15,440 nucleotides of DNA from Thiotrichales bacterium (GTDB lineage: Bacteria > Pseudomonadota > Gammaproteobacteria > UWMA-0217), in contig JANTGD010000042.1 of NCBI GenBank assembly GCA_024763135.1, forward strand, positions 1-15,440, written 5' to 3'. The notes beneath the pieces are model-generated. The model had not been told where the DNA came from and made no database searches. It was given only the letters and a program-made list of their open reading frames with translations. The position numbers and the translations under genes were made by a program. Positions 1 through 6,662 of the stretch are shown piece after piece. Numbering within the stretch: the stretch's first letter is position 1; every line of letters starts with the position of its first letter.

Positions 1-288
1 AAGTTGATCAAGGTCTCTTTTAGATATTTGTACTGAGACTACACCCAACATAGCCGTATCAGGACTAGAAACAGGTATCCCTAGATCTCGAATTTTATTA
101 TATACCGACTTGCAATGATCTTCGCAAACCACTAATGCAGGTACGTTTTTTGCGGTAGGGTTATTTAATTTCTCAATTAAAATAGGGTCTATTTCAATCA
201 TACATGCGCTCGCAGGAGTTATTAAGCAGAATAGCAGGAATAGAGTAATATAAATATTTAAAAGAGTAGAGGCGTGCACTTTATGCAT
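1..288 (-). CDS. Exported protein resembling a stand-alone subtilase propeptide (I9-like) inhibitor, partial
   Basis: An open frame starts at ATG 288 and runs off the left edge (96 codons seen). Residues 1-28 form a signal peptide: MHK, a hydrophobic stretch LFLLFCLITP, then ASA followed by Cys29. Cleavage could be by signal peptidase I after ASA, or Cys29 could be lipidated, though the lipobox is weak. The mature part has LVVCEDHCKSV at about residues 52-62 and then GVVSVQISKRDLDQL at 82-96. That pattern, a strand followed by a short helix 'xxLDQL', is what propeptide-inhibitor (I9-like) modules of subtilases look like just before their final strand, which here lies outside the window. It lies 128 bp downstream of a subtilase gene on the same strand. 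Inferred role: chaperone, inhibitor or immunity protein for that protease. There is no strong SD (only TAGAG). The coding reading is secure, the family call moderate. Confidence 0.6.
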   Translation of the reverse strand, partial: MHKVHASTLLNIYITLFLLFCLITPASACMIEIDPILIEKLNNPTAKNVPALVVCEDHCKSVYNKIRDLGIPVSSPDTAMLGVVSVQISKRDLDQL

Positions 289-345
289 TTTAATGCTCTA
301 GGCATTGAACGTTAGGGAAATTTACTACTACTCTCAGCTTAGATA

Positions 346-377
346 TGCATTGACCCTCCTCAGGAAGGGTCAATGCA
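346..377 (-). terminator. Perfect 12-bp hairpin between the protease and the I9-like gene
   Basis: The arms TGCATTGACCCT (346-357) and AGGGTCAATGCA (366-377) are exact reverse complements around an 8-nt loop. The hairpin lies 39 nt after the subtilase stop and 57 nt before the next start. On the minus strand it is followed by TATCT rather than a U-run, so it is not a textbook rho-independent terminator. It may be an attenuator or an mRNA-stabilising 3' structure that separates expression of the two genes. On the plus strand it is followed by AAAACTTT, also not a terminator. Confidence 0.45.
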
Positions 378-416
378 AAACTTTAGAGTAAAGCAAAGGT
401 ACTAATAGCTGTAGAT

Positions 417-1949
417 TTAATATCTAGCAGCTCTGTAAGCATTCACAAGGCCATAGCCGTAGAACCAATCTCTACCAGGTCGCCCCAAGTCCGTAGCAGT
501 TTTAATGATATGGCGCCGAATGGTATCGCCATGCCACGTAGGGTGTCGGCTTTTGATTAGCGCTGCGACACCCGCAACGTGAGGTGACGCCATACTGGTA
601 CCACTTAATTTTCTGTAGTGCCTTGTAGGTGTAGTAGACCAAACATCAACGCCAGGTGCCGTGATCTCAACTTGAGGGCCATAGCTAGAGAAGACTGCCC
701 GGCGCTTTCTGCAGTCGACAGCGGAAACCGCCATAAAAGAAGGGCATCGAGCTGGATTACCCACCATTGGGTAGCGCGTTCTCCCGCTGTTTCCGGCGGC
801 TGCAATTGCAAGTATACCTCTCCTCCGCAACCGTCGTCCAGCTGCTTCATAGGCACGACTATAAACGTTTACACGATGAGTTCTCGTGCCGGATCCAAGA
901 CTCAAGTTGACTATGTGCATTCTGGCTCGAATACACCATGCCAGTCCATTTAGTATCCAGCTGGTGCGACCGCGCCCTTTTTTATCGAGCACTTTCACCG
1001 CGTAAAGTTTTGCTTGTGGGGCTACCCCTACAACGCCGCGTTGGTTCGACACAGCAGCTATAGTTCCGGCAACATGTGTTCCATGATAATGGTCATCATA
1101 CCAGCGGCGGTTCCCTGGTACAAAACTAGCTCCCCCGTAAACCCGTAAATCTGGATGTCGAGGTGTAATGCCCGTATCAACGACTGCTACCCTCGCACCT
1201 CGACCTCTGCTGTATCTCCAGGCATAGGGCGCATAGATAATTCGAAGCCCACAGGTGACGTAGTCTCTAGCCGCCTTTGTTGCAGCCGATGAGGTTGGAG
1301 CGTTGAGAATTTTTAAAACCATTTGGACTTCGCTGTCGGAAACGTCTGTCTTACCTTCCTCTCTACTCTGTAAGATGCATTTTAAAAGAGCAAATAATGT
1401 ATCTTTTGAGACTCCAGCGTTAATGGCGTCTTGCTCAGCTTCTTCCTGAAGATTGATCAATTCTCCACTTTCATCAATATCCAGATTATCAATGTCAGGT
1501 TCATATTGGGATTCAAAGTTAGCATCTTCTGCGCTTACCACATCAAGTTCTTCATCGCTAGCGGTTGCATAGTCAGAGAGTTCATCATCTATATCTTGTG
1601 ATGCTTCCGGGTCTTCTTCTATAAACATGGTATTAAGGTCATCATCGAGCTCGTCAAAGGGTTCTTCAACATCGCTCAAAGCGTAGACAATTTCATCATC
1701 TTCTACTGCTTCAACGCCTTCTTTTTTTGCCAACTCTTCAGCATCATCGTCCGTTAGGTTAGCAACAATGAATCCTAAATCATCGTTGCTTAAGATGTCC
1801 GCGTCGGTTGGTTCAAACTCGGATACCATTACCTCTAGAGATTCGTGAAGCGTTGCCGAATCTACGAAGGATTTAACTTGTCTATCTGCAACTTCCATCG
1901 CGGAAAACTCATCTCCGACTAAAATAATTCTAGGTTTTTTCTCAGGCAT
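417..1949 (-). CDS. Subtilisin-like serine protease (S8 family), leaderless, with acidic pro-region
   Basis: A 510-aa S8 peptidase. Catalytic residues are clear: Asp258 in VAVVDTGI, His289 in HGTHVAG, Ser452 in GTSMASPHVAG, and the oxyanion Asn387 in AAAGNSG. Residues 1-90 look like an I9-type prodomain ending GVEAVEDDEIVYAL. Residues 92-174 are a linker with about 35 Asp/Glu and no Lys or Arg. A helical stretch follows (175-225), and the catalytic domain (235-510) carries about 37 Arg. I chose ATG 1949 because GGAG lies 8 nt upstream; an in-frame ATG at 1991 would add 14 residues but sits in a hairpin loop with no well-spaced SD. No signal peptide or membrane segment is visible, which is unusual for a protease with a prodomain. 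Export by a non-Sec route or release on lysis is possible. The next gene downstream is an exported I9-like protein. Confidence 0.95.
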   Translation of the reverse strand: MPEKKPRIILVGDEFSAMEVADRQVKSFVDSATLHESLEVMVSEFEPTDADILSNDDLGFIVANLTDDDAEELAKKEGVEAVEDDEIVYALSDVEEPFDELDDDLNTMFIEEDPEASQDIDDELSDYATASDEELDVVSAEDANFESQYEPDIDNLDIDESGELINLQEEAEQDAINAGVSKDTLFALLKCILQSREEGKTDVSDSEVQMVLKILNAPTSSAATKAARDYVTCGLRIIYAPYAWRYSRGRGARVAVVDTGITPRHPDLRVYGGASFVPGNRRWYDDHYHGTHVAGTIAAVSNQRGVVGVAPQAKLYAVKVLDKKGRGRTSWILNGLAWCIRARMHIVNLSLGSGTRTHRVNVYSRAYEAAGRRLRRRGILAIAAAGNSGRTRYPMVGNPARCPSFMAVSAVDCRKRRAVFSSYGPQVEITAPGVDVWSTTPTRHYRKLSGTSMASPHVAGVAALIKSRHPTWHGDTIRRHIIKTATDLGRPGRDWFYGYGLVNAYRAARY

Positions 1950-1965
1950 GATCGTTTCTCCAATA

Positions 1966-2005
1966 TAGGTTAGTGGTGTTAACTTATTCATTCACCCATA
2001 ACCTA
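1966..2005. promoter_or_regulatory. Imperfect dyad just upstream of the protease ribosome binding site
   Basis: Arms 1966-1978 (TAGGTTAGTGGTG) and 1993-2005 (CACCCATAACCTA) pair at 11 of 13 positions around a 14-nt spacer. The dyad ends 5 nt from the SD (1958-1961) and its loop contains the alternative ATG at 1991. It could be a 5'-UTR stem-loop controlling translation of the protease, or a binding site for a dimeric regulator. Confidence 0.35.
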
Positions 2006-2055
2006 GTAAAACTTCCATAATATTCAATGAATGCAATACTAAGACGAGTAATTTT

Positions 2056-2070
2056 CTTAAAGTCTTTAAG
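2056..2070. promoter_or_regulatory. Short palindrome upstream of the protease
   Basis: CTTAAAG-T-CTTTAAG is a perfect 7-bp inverted repeat around one base, 107 bp before the chosen protease start. Symmetry of this size fits an operator half-site pair, but in AT-rich sequence chance occurrence is quite possible. Confidence 0.2.
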
Positions 2071-2498
2071 TATCGTGAAGCGTGCCCATTAAAACTATTT
2101 CCTAAGAATTAAATCCCTCTTAAGATGCGCTTAATAAATTCTTCTGGTGATTGATTTGATTTTTTGGGGCGTGTTTGAAAGGCATAAGATAGCGATAGGA
2201 ATTTAATTATTAGTTATTTCATTGTAGTTTGAACGAATAAATAATGGCCAAGATTGCTACCGGTAATTGAGAATAAAACGCGAAATTTTATATTAAATTT
2301 ATCTTGAGGCAATTAGTGGCAATATCAGTGTGAGAGTATAAGTTGTAAATAATGGTGTTTGGCTGGGTACATGAAGAGTTCGGTTTTAATAAATTATATT
2401 GCGAATAATAATTATGCTCATCGCAGAACAGTGTGAAAACTTTAGTAAAATAAAGCCAACCTCAAACGTTGGAGGGAGAGGGCATGGAACTGGAAGAT

Positions 2499-2525
2499 TG
2501 AAGTGACCCCCAGATAACTGTACAG
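2499..2525 (+). repeat. Left terminal inverted repeat of the IS3-family relic
   Basis: The first 14 bases, TGAAGTGACCCCCA, match the reverse complement of the right end (TGAAGTGGCCCCCA) with one difference. Similarity then decays, but both copies end in ACAG. Confidence 0.7.
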
Positions 2526-2576
2526 GTTGCTAGGTAAGAATTGACGTGGAAAATCTCTTTATAGGAGGCGTCAATC

Positions 2577-2860
2577 ATGCCCCAAAAACGTAAGTGCCAC
2601 AGTGCGGAATTCAAAGCCAAAGTTACACTCGAAGCGGTCAAAGGCCTCAAGACCACCAGCGAGCTTGCACAGCTGTTTCAGGTCCATCCAACGCAGATCA
2701 GCCAATGAAAACGTCAGCTATTGGACACTCTGCCAGAGCTGTTTGAGAAGACCAGAGCACATCCTGAACAGGCTGCTGAGCAACTGACCGGGCCGCTCTA
2801 AGAGGAGATCGGCCGTTCTTAAAATGGAATTGGACTGGGTAAAAAAAGTGTTGTAAAACT
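2577..2860 (+). pseudogene. IS3-family orfA (HTH protein) relic
   Basis: ATG 2577 follows AGGAGG with 8-nt spacing. The frame reads as a typical IS3 OrfA: a basic N-terminus with SAEFKAKVTLEAVKG, then the helix-turn-helix TTSELAQLFQVHPTQIS. Codon 44 is TGA (2706) where a Trp is usual in this family. The frame continues with KRQLLDTLPELFEK, meets a TAA where Tyr is expected, and then needs a frameshift near 2817 to recover LKMELDWVKK, the C-terminal coiled-coil segment. With two stops and a shift this is dead. In an active element it would bind the terminal repeats and be fused to OrfB by frameshifting. Confidence 0.8.
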
Positions 2861-2872
2861 CCATAACGCTTT

Positions 2873-3685
2873 AATGCCGGTTAATCGATTCGGAGCTTAG
2901 CATCTCGCGCCAATGCGAGTTGCTGAGCTCCCTTGGTATAGTTACTACTATCAGCCAGCTGGTGAGTCGGAATATAACCTTCAACTCATGCGTCTGATAG
3001 ATGAACAATATCTGCGGACACCGTTTTTCGGTTCCCGACAGATGAAACCTTGTTGCGCTTGCAGGGGCATCCCGTTAATCGCAAGCGGGTACGACGCCTG
3101 ATACAACGAATGGACTTGGTAGCGTCGGTTCCCGGGCCACATACCAGTCGCCTCCATCCGCACAATCCGGTCTATCCCTATCTTGCTCAGAGGGATGACA
3201 CTGACAAAGGCCAATCTGGTGTGGTCCGCAGATGTCACGTTCATCTTGATGCCGCTAGACTTTATGTATCTGGTAGCGGTCATCGACTGGTATAGCCGTT
3301 ACGTGCTGTCATGGCAGCTTTCCAATACTAAGGATACCCTGTTCTGTATTGAGGCGTTGAAGTCTGCACTCCGGCAAGGCCAGCCATGTATTTTAATACC
3401 GATCAGGGCGCTCAGTTCACCAGCCAGGAATTTACCCGGCGGTTACTGGATGACCAGATCCTGATCAGCATGGATGGTCGTGGCAGAGCATTGGATAATG
3501 TTTTCATCGAGCGCCTCTGGCGCACATTAAGGTACGAAGATATCTATCTACGCGACTACTGCGGTGTCATGGAACTGCAAACCGGGCTTGCGGATTACGT
3601 TCATTTCTATCATCATGAAAGGCCAAATAGCTCTCTGAATGGCCGGACTCCGGCACAAGTGCATGCATCCTCGAAAGCTGAGTAG
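2873..3685 (+). pseudogene. IS3-family orfB (DDE transposase) relic
   Basis: The OrfB coding potential is spread over all three frames. It reads LSISRQCELLS (about 2893-2925), then YSYYYQPAGESEYNLQLMRL, then after a shift near 3045 LRLQGHPVNRKRVRRL, then after a shift near 3180 MTLTKANLVWSADVTFI and the rve integrase core. Another shift near 3390 precedes FNTDQGAQFTS and GRALDNVFIERLWRTL. The three catalytic acidic residues are in WSADVTF, NTDQGAQ and VFIERLW. The frame ends at TAG 3683-3685 after HFYHHERPNSSLNGRTP. At least four frameshifts separate these blocks, so no transposase can be made. Confidence 0.85.
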
Positions 3686-3733
3686 ATGCGTAAATAAACT
3701 GGTCGTTAATGCTTACTTAAAAAGTCAGCTTCG

Positions 3734-3759
3734 CTGTCCAAGGGTTGGGGGCCACTTCA
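3734..3759 (-). repeat. Right terminal inverted repeat of the IS3-family relic
   Basis: Reverse complement of the left terminal repeat over its outer 14 bases with one mismatch. It marks the right end of the element, directly next to the stop codon (3761-3763) of the neighbouring minus-strand gene. Confidence 0.7.
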
Positions 3760-3760
3760 C

Positions 3761-4123
3761 TCACGTAGTCGTGATTATTAACTTATCCGAACTACCAAAA
3801 TATTTGAACTGGCCTCCAATAAAGTGCGAATAGGCACTTGATGCCGCACTGACGCTCCCTATCTGATTACCACTGTTAAAATCGTGTGCCCCTTGTAACG
3901 TTATGTTATGGGGTGGTCTGCTTTTGAAGAACAGGGTAGTGGTTAACATTGCCGTATTTTTTGTGTCAGTCCCTCCGAATGTCACACGCCTGTGGGTTGC
4001 ATATTTTCCCACCTTTCTGTTTTTTAGGAAAAGAGTACCTCCTTCATGTTGCCAACGACCAGCGTCGTCATCGATATTTTTGAGGGTTTTACGTTTTAGT
4101 GTAAGGGTCATCGAGGTTGCCAT
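3761..4123 (-). CDS. Small leaderless protein, possible dirigent/allene-oxide-cyclase-like beta-barrel
   Basis: 120 aa, ATG 4123 with GGAG 9 nt upstream and no signal peptide. It starts 41 nt after the XendoU-type gene on the same strand, so the two are probably co-transcribed. The sequence is rich in predicted beta strands (MTLTLKRKTL, GGTLFLKNRKVGKY, TAMLTTTLFF, HNITLQGAHDF). The C-terminal segment at 88-115, IGSVSAASSAYSHFIGGQFKY, resembles the Gly/Ser 'GxVTGGTGxYxxARGxF' pattern of dirigent and allene oxide cyclase barrels. That assignment is by eye and tentative. The stop TGA lies 1 nt from the IS relic, so the native C-terminus may have been changed by the insertion. By position it could be a partner, inhibitor or immunity protein for the RNase; nothing in the sequence proves that. 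Confidence 0.7.
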   Translation of the reverse strand: MATSMTLTLKRKTLKNIDDDAGRWQHEGGTLFLKNRKVGKYATHRRVTFGGTDTKNTAMLTTTLFFKSRPPHNITLQGAHDFNSGNQIGSVSAASSAYSHFIGGQFKYFGSSDKLIITTT

Positions 4124-4164
4124 CGTTAATTTCTCCGTTCTTTCTCAATTAAAGAAGCAAATTT

Positions 4165-5415
4165 TCAGAAAATTACTGTGCGGCCTTGGGACTTTACCTG
4201 GCCTTTCGAATACGTGACCGAATGAATAACACGGTCCGAATCATCCAGTAGCACAATGCGACCTCCTTTATTAGATAACTGCATTGTGGATGGGTCGAGT
4301 ACTATTCGGTGGGTTCTACCAGCTTCCAAAACGAGGCCATCGATTACCTGGCGCTTACCATTTTTGTCTTCCATAGACCATCCATTTAGCGCTGCATCCC
4401 TGGCGCCAATGTTAATCAGAGTGACAGACTCATTACCTGGGTCATGGCCTTCCGGATTGACAAGTGCCGCAATAATGCGAATATCACTGCCAACTACAAT
4501 CGGTTCTGGTATCGGTCCGGGCCCTCCCGCTTTACCTAAAAACTGTGGGTAGAAAGTCCGGACATGCCGATTATTATGGCTACGAAACAATTTTAGGGCA
4601 TACCTTGCCCCATTAATTACGGCTTCCTTCGGAGCGCGAGCGCCAAGATGTGCGCGTACACTACCCAGTGCCAATAAGCCTTCAATACTACATCCCACAA
4701 AGAATCCCCCGACCGGTTTCGTCAGCGGACGCATAGCATCGCGATTATAGTCCGGTGCCTGCCATTTATATGAAATAGTGACTGTTTCCGGAAATAATTT
4801 TTGGTCAGCCTTTTGTCTTGTCGCAAGATATATAATACGGTCATCGACTAAACCGGGAAAGCGTTCCTGGGCGTCATCCACTAAATGCGCTAATCCATCA
4901 TCAAGGTAGTATTTGTACCAAAAGTGGTAACCCTTTACCTTGGCCCTTTCCTGTTCACCAACAACTACATGTTCAAAGCCACTTAAATCAGGATCTCCAC
5001 CCATTGAAAATCTGCGAAACCACATTTCCATGATCGTGTTATACCACCTTTCTTTAGTAATACTGGTACCACTAGCATGGGCCACATAATCCCTCGCAAC
5101 ACGCATGGGTGCAGAGTCCATCATGGCATGAACAAGATCATGCACTTCTTCACGTTCTTCAGGGGTTTCATTTTCTTCATCGTGTTCTGGAAGCGCATAA
5201 TTATCGAACAGTTCTCGACAAAGATTATAGGTAGTTATTTTCGTATCAGGAATAATGACTTCGGGAAGAACTTTTAGCTCTCGATTGTTACTGTCAAGAT
5301 TACTATTGACCTTCACAAAACCTTTTACCTTATTACCCGGTTCAGTATCCAGGATAGGAACAACGCCTGACTCAGATTGATCGGCATCCCATATCTGTTG
5401 ATAGATATCACTCAT
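4165..5415 (-). CDS. XendoU-type endoribonuclease fused to a C-terminal lamin-tail domain
   Basis: 416 aa, ATG 5415 with AAGGAG 8 nt upstream and no signal peptide. Residues 1-292 match the whole XendoU (EndoU) fold: an N-terminal 'SDIYQQIWDAD' start, ELFDNYAL (68-75), RWYNTIMEMWF (123-133), the core GFEHVVVGE (146-154) with His149, then GYHFW with His164, ISYKW with Lys217, and GGFFVGCSIEGLLALGS (236-252). His149, His164 and Lys217 are the likely catalytic triad of this metal-dependent, U-preferring RNase family; Glu148 and Glu154 sit at the expected offsets. Residues about 310-416 read as a lamin-tail domain (IRIIAALVNP, LINIG, LNGWSMEDKNGKR, MQLSNKGGRIVLLDD). This Ig-like module is common on bacterial extracellular nucleases. 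The lack of a leader argues for an unusual export route, lysis release or an intracellular target. A small barrel protein follows in the same operon. Confidence 0.88.
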   Translation of the reverse strand: MSDIYQQIWDADQSESGVVPILDTEPGNKVKGFVKVNSNLDSNNRELKVLPEVIIPDTKITTYNLCRELFDNYALPEHDEENETPEEREEVHDLVHAMMDSAPMRVARDYVAHASGTSITKERWYNTIMEMWFRRFSMGGDPDLSGFEHVVVGEQERAKVKGYHFWYKYYLDDGLAHLVDDAQERFPGLVDDRIIYLATRQKADQKLFPETVTISYKWQAPDYNRDAMRPLTKPVGGFFVGCSIEGLLALGSVRAHLGARAPKEAVINGARYALKLFRSHNNRHVRTFYPQFLGKAGGPGPIPEPIVVGSDIRIIAALVNPEGHDPGNESVTLINIGARDAALNGWSMEDKNGKRQVIDGLVLEAGRTHRIVLDPSTMQLSNKGGRIVLLDDSDRVIHSVTYSKGQVKSQGRTVIF

Positions 5416-6190
5416 TTAATCTTCTCCTTAAGCACCTGGTTAAGCCTACTAGATGGTTAATAAAGGGCAATTCTATTGATTATGGTCCGAGTTCATGAGA
5501 GGTTGTATGTGTCAGAATTTTGGTAGAAAGGTTGGCGGACTCGAGCCTCAGGAAAACGAACCATGAACTACTATAGATATCCTTAACACAATTTACTCTC
5601 CTCATTTTGACCATTATTAAGGAGTCCTCTTACAAATAGCTTACATAAATATAAATAGAACGAATAAAACCTTGCGATGCGGGAAACTTCATATTGTCCC
5701 ATCACAGAGCCGGCATCCCCTCACATCAATGCGTTTGCACCGGACCAACAGTCTAAACAGTGTAAAACACCCTGCGATCCAGGAATACACCACACCGCAG
5801 GCACACAGCGGTCTACCGTAAGGTTTGTCATCCGTCATAGAAAGAACTTGGAATGCCTGGTAGTCAGCTGTCAGCTACCAGTCCACGCTATGCTCACACG
5901 CCCGGTCACCAGCTTCCCGGTTGATCTCTTCATCTAGCACAATGGTCTGATCGAATTCCGGCCAGCCCAGTGGCGCGTGCCACTGGGCTTCTACCACTGC
6001 ACCACTCGCTGCGAAGACCGCACTTGGTTCAGCGGTGACGATGCCTACTCCAACGCGAATGTTTCCGGGAATGCTTGCTGACTAGAATCGACATCTTTGC
6101 TGCTGTTGTCCATGCCTATGCCAGGGTCGTCTATACAAGAACAGGGTGACAGATACTCGTGTAAGAATCGGTTAAGCAACCCATAATGAG
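5416..6190. other. 775-base region without a confident gene, with possible decayed coding sequence
   Basis: AT-rich near the XendoU start, then GC-richer from about 5700 to 6110. On the minus strand the frame from 6081 down to 5665 is open except for one TAG (5875-5877). Its first 68 codons read like protein (IPGNIRVGVGIVTAEP, AQWHAPLGWPEFDQ) but lack a start. A short ATG frame at 6113 (MDNSSKDVDSSQQ) would join it after a frameshift. The plus-strand frame 5677..5937 has odd composition and no SD. Hairpins lie at 5857-5881 and 5964-5989. The best reading is a degenerated gene remnant, unidentified. The promoter of the XendoU operon should lie in 5416-5560, but no clear -35/-10 pair stands out. 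Confidence 0.35.
5964..5989. repeat. Perfect 11-bp inverted repeat (hairpin)
   Basis: AGCCCAGTGGC (5964-5974) and GCCACTGGGCT (5979-5989) pair perfectly around GCGT. No T-run follows on either strand, so it is unlikely to be an intrinsic terminator. It sits inside the possibly decayed coding patch. Confidence 0.4.
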
Positions 6191-6586
6191 CTACTTTATA
6201 TTATGGCAGCAACAATAGTTCGGTCCACACATTGTTGTCTTGCAGCTGTTGTACTTAAAGGTTTTTAGTCCAAGTTTATGAAAATTAGTGAATGGTTGAT
6301 TTCTATAGATGTGCAGAGAATTAAAACATTGTAGAGGGCCCGCAGTGCTACCGCTTCGTACACCGTCATTCAGTCTTGCACAAATTTGTTCACACGTGGG
6401 TGCTTTTAAGCCGCATTTCCTCGCTACGGAAAATGTCCATCCTCCTTTTGGATTGATAGCTGTGCATGTTGCTTCAGCTAATATTTGCGCTGCAGGCGAG
6501 AATTGATCTGTTTGCGCTTGGGTTTTGCTAATCATAGGGATGGATGCAAGGGAAACAATTATTAATGATAGTAAAAAACGTTCCAT
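6191..6586 (-). CDS. Secreted cysteine-rich protein (10 Cys), unknown function
   Basis: 131 aa from ATG 6586; a TTG 45 bases further upstream would place a polar extension before the leader and is less likely. Residues 1-24 are a signal peptide (MERFLLSLIIVSLASIP, cleavage near TQA). The mature part has ten Cys at 41, 58, 65, 69, 87, 115, 120 and 125-127, including PTCEQIC and a C-terminal CGPNYCCC, an even number compatible with five disulfides. Other conserved-looking blocks are GGWTFSVARKCGL, CFNSLHIYRNQPFTN and GLKTFKYNSC. I do not know a named family; the Cys-triplet end and short length recall small secreted proteins of invertebrates, from memory only. No clear SD is seen. It lies downstream of the 104-aa gene on the same strand, separated by a long hairpin. 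Confidence 0.75.
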   Translation of the reverse strand: MERFLLSLIIVSLASIPMISKTQAQTDQFSPAAQILAEATCTAINPKGGWTFSVARKCGLKAPTCEQICARLNDGVRSGSTAGPLQCFNSLHIYRNQPFTNFHKLGLKTFKYNSCKTTMCGPNYCCCHNIK

Positions 6587-6662
6587 GGTTGTTAGCTCAT
6601 TTGATTGTGTTATTTGATTTTGGTAACTCAATGTTCACAGTTTCATATTCAGCCAAAGAGAG

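Larger units (their letters stand above)
1950..2498. other. AT-rich intergenic region upstream of the protease
   Basis: About 550 bases with no convincing gene on either strand. It contains the dyad at 1966-2005 and a short palindrome at 2056-2070 (CTTAAAG, T, CTTTAAG) that could be an operator for the protease. At 2471-2486 a GGAGGG SD precedes ATG 2484, but that frame stops after five codons exactly where the IS relic begins, so it may be the start of a plus-strand gene destroyed by the insertion. No clear sigma70 promoter could be picked out of the AT-rich background. Confidence 0.5.
2499..3759 (+). mobile_element. Degenerate IS3-family insertion sequence (two-ORF type)
   Basis: A 1261-bp element bounded by related terminal inverted repeats: 2499-2525 starts TGAAGTGACCCCCA and the reverse complement of 3734-3759 starts TGAAGTGGCCCCCA, then both end in ACAG. 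It holds an orfA relic and an orfB relic with the IS3-type DDE transposase motifs, length and order normal for the family. No target-site duplication is evident (flanks AGAT and CTCA), consistent with an old insertion or later rearrangement. Both reading frames are broken many times, so the element cannot make its own transposase. Its right end lies 1 nt from the stop codon of the minus-strand barrel gene. The subgroup within IS3 is not assigned. Confidence 0.85.

Noticed and set aside
618..953. 111-aa plus-strand reading frame
   Set aside because: Lies entirely antisense to the catalytic domain of the subtilase, whose frame carries all S8 motifs.
1989..1991. Upstream ATG start for the protease (14 extra residues)
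   Set aside because: The SD-like GGGTG is almost adjacent to it and the codon lies in the dyad loop, whereas ATG 1949 has GGAG at 8 nt.
2462..2656. 64-aa minus-strand reading frame across the left IS end
   Set aside because: Antisense to the orfA relic and spans the IS boundary, so it cannot be an old gene.
3903..4217. 104-aa plus-strand reading frame
   Set aside because: Antisense shadow of the barrel gene and the end of the XendoU gene; hydrophobic patches come from reversed codons.
5677..5937. 86-aa plus-strand reading frame
   Set aside because: No SD, odd composition with scattered Cys, Pro and His, and no recognisable motif; it lies opposite the coding-like minus frame and is probably chance or decay.
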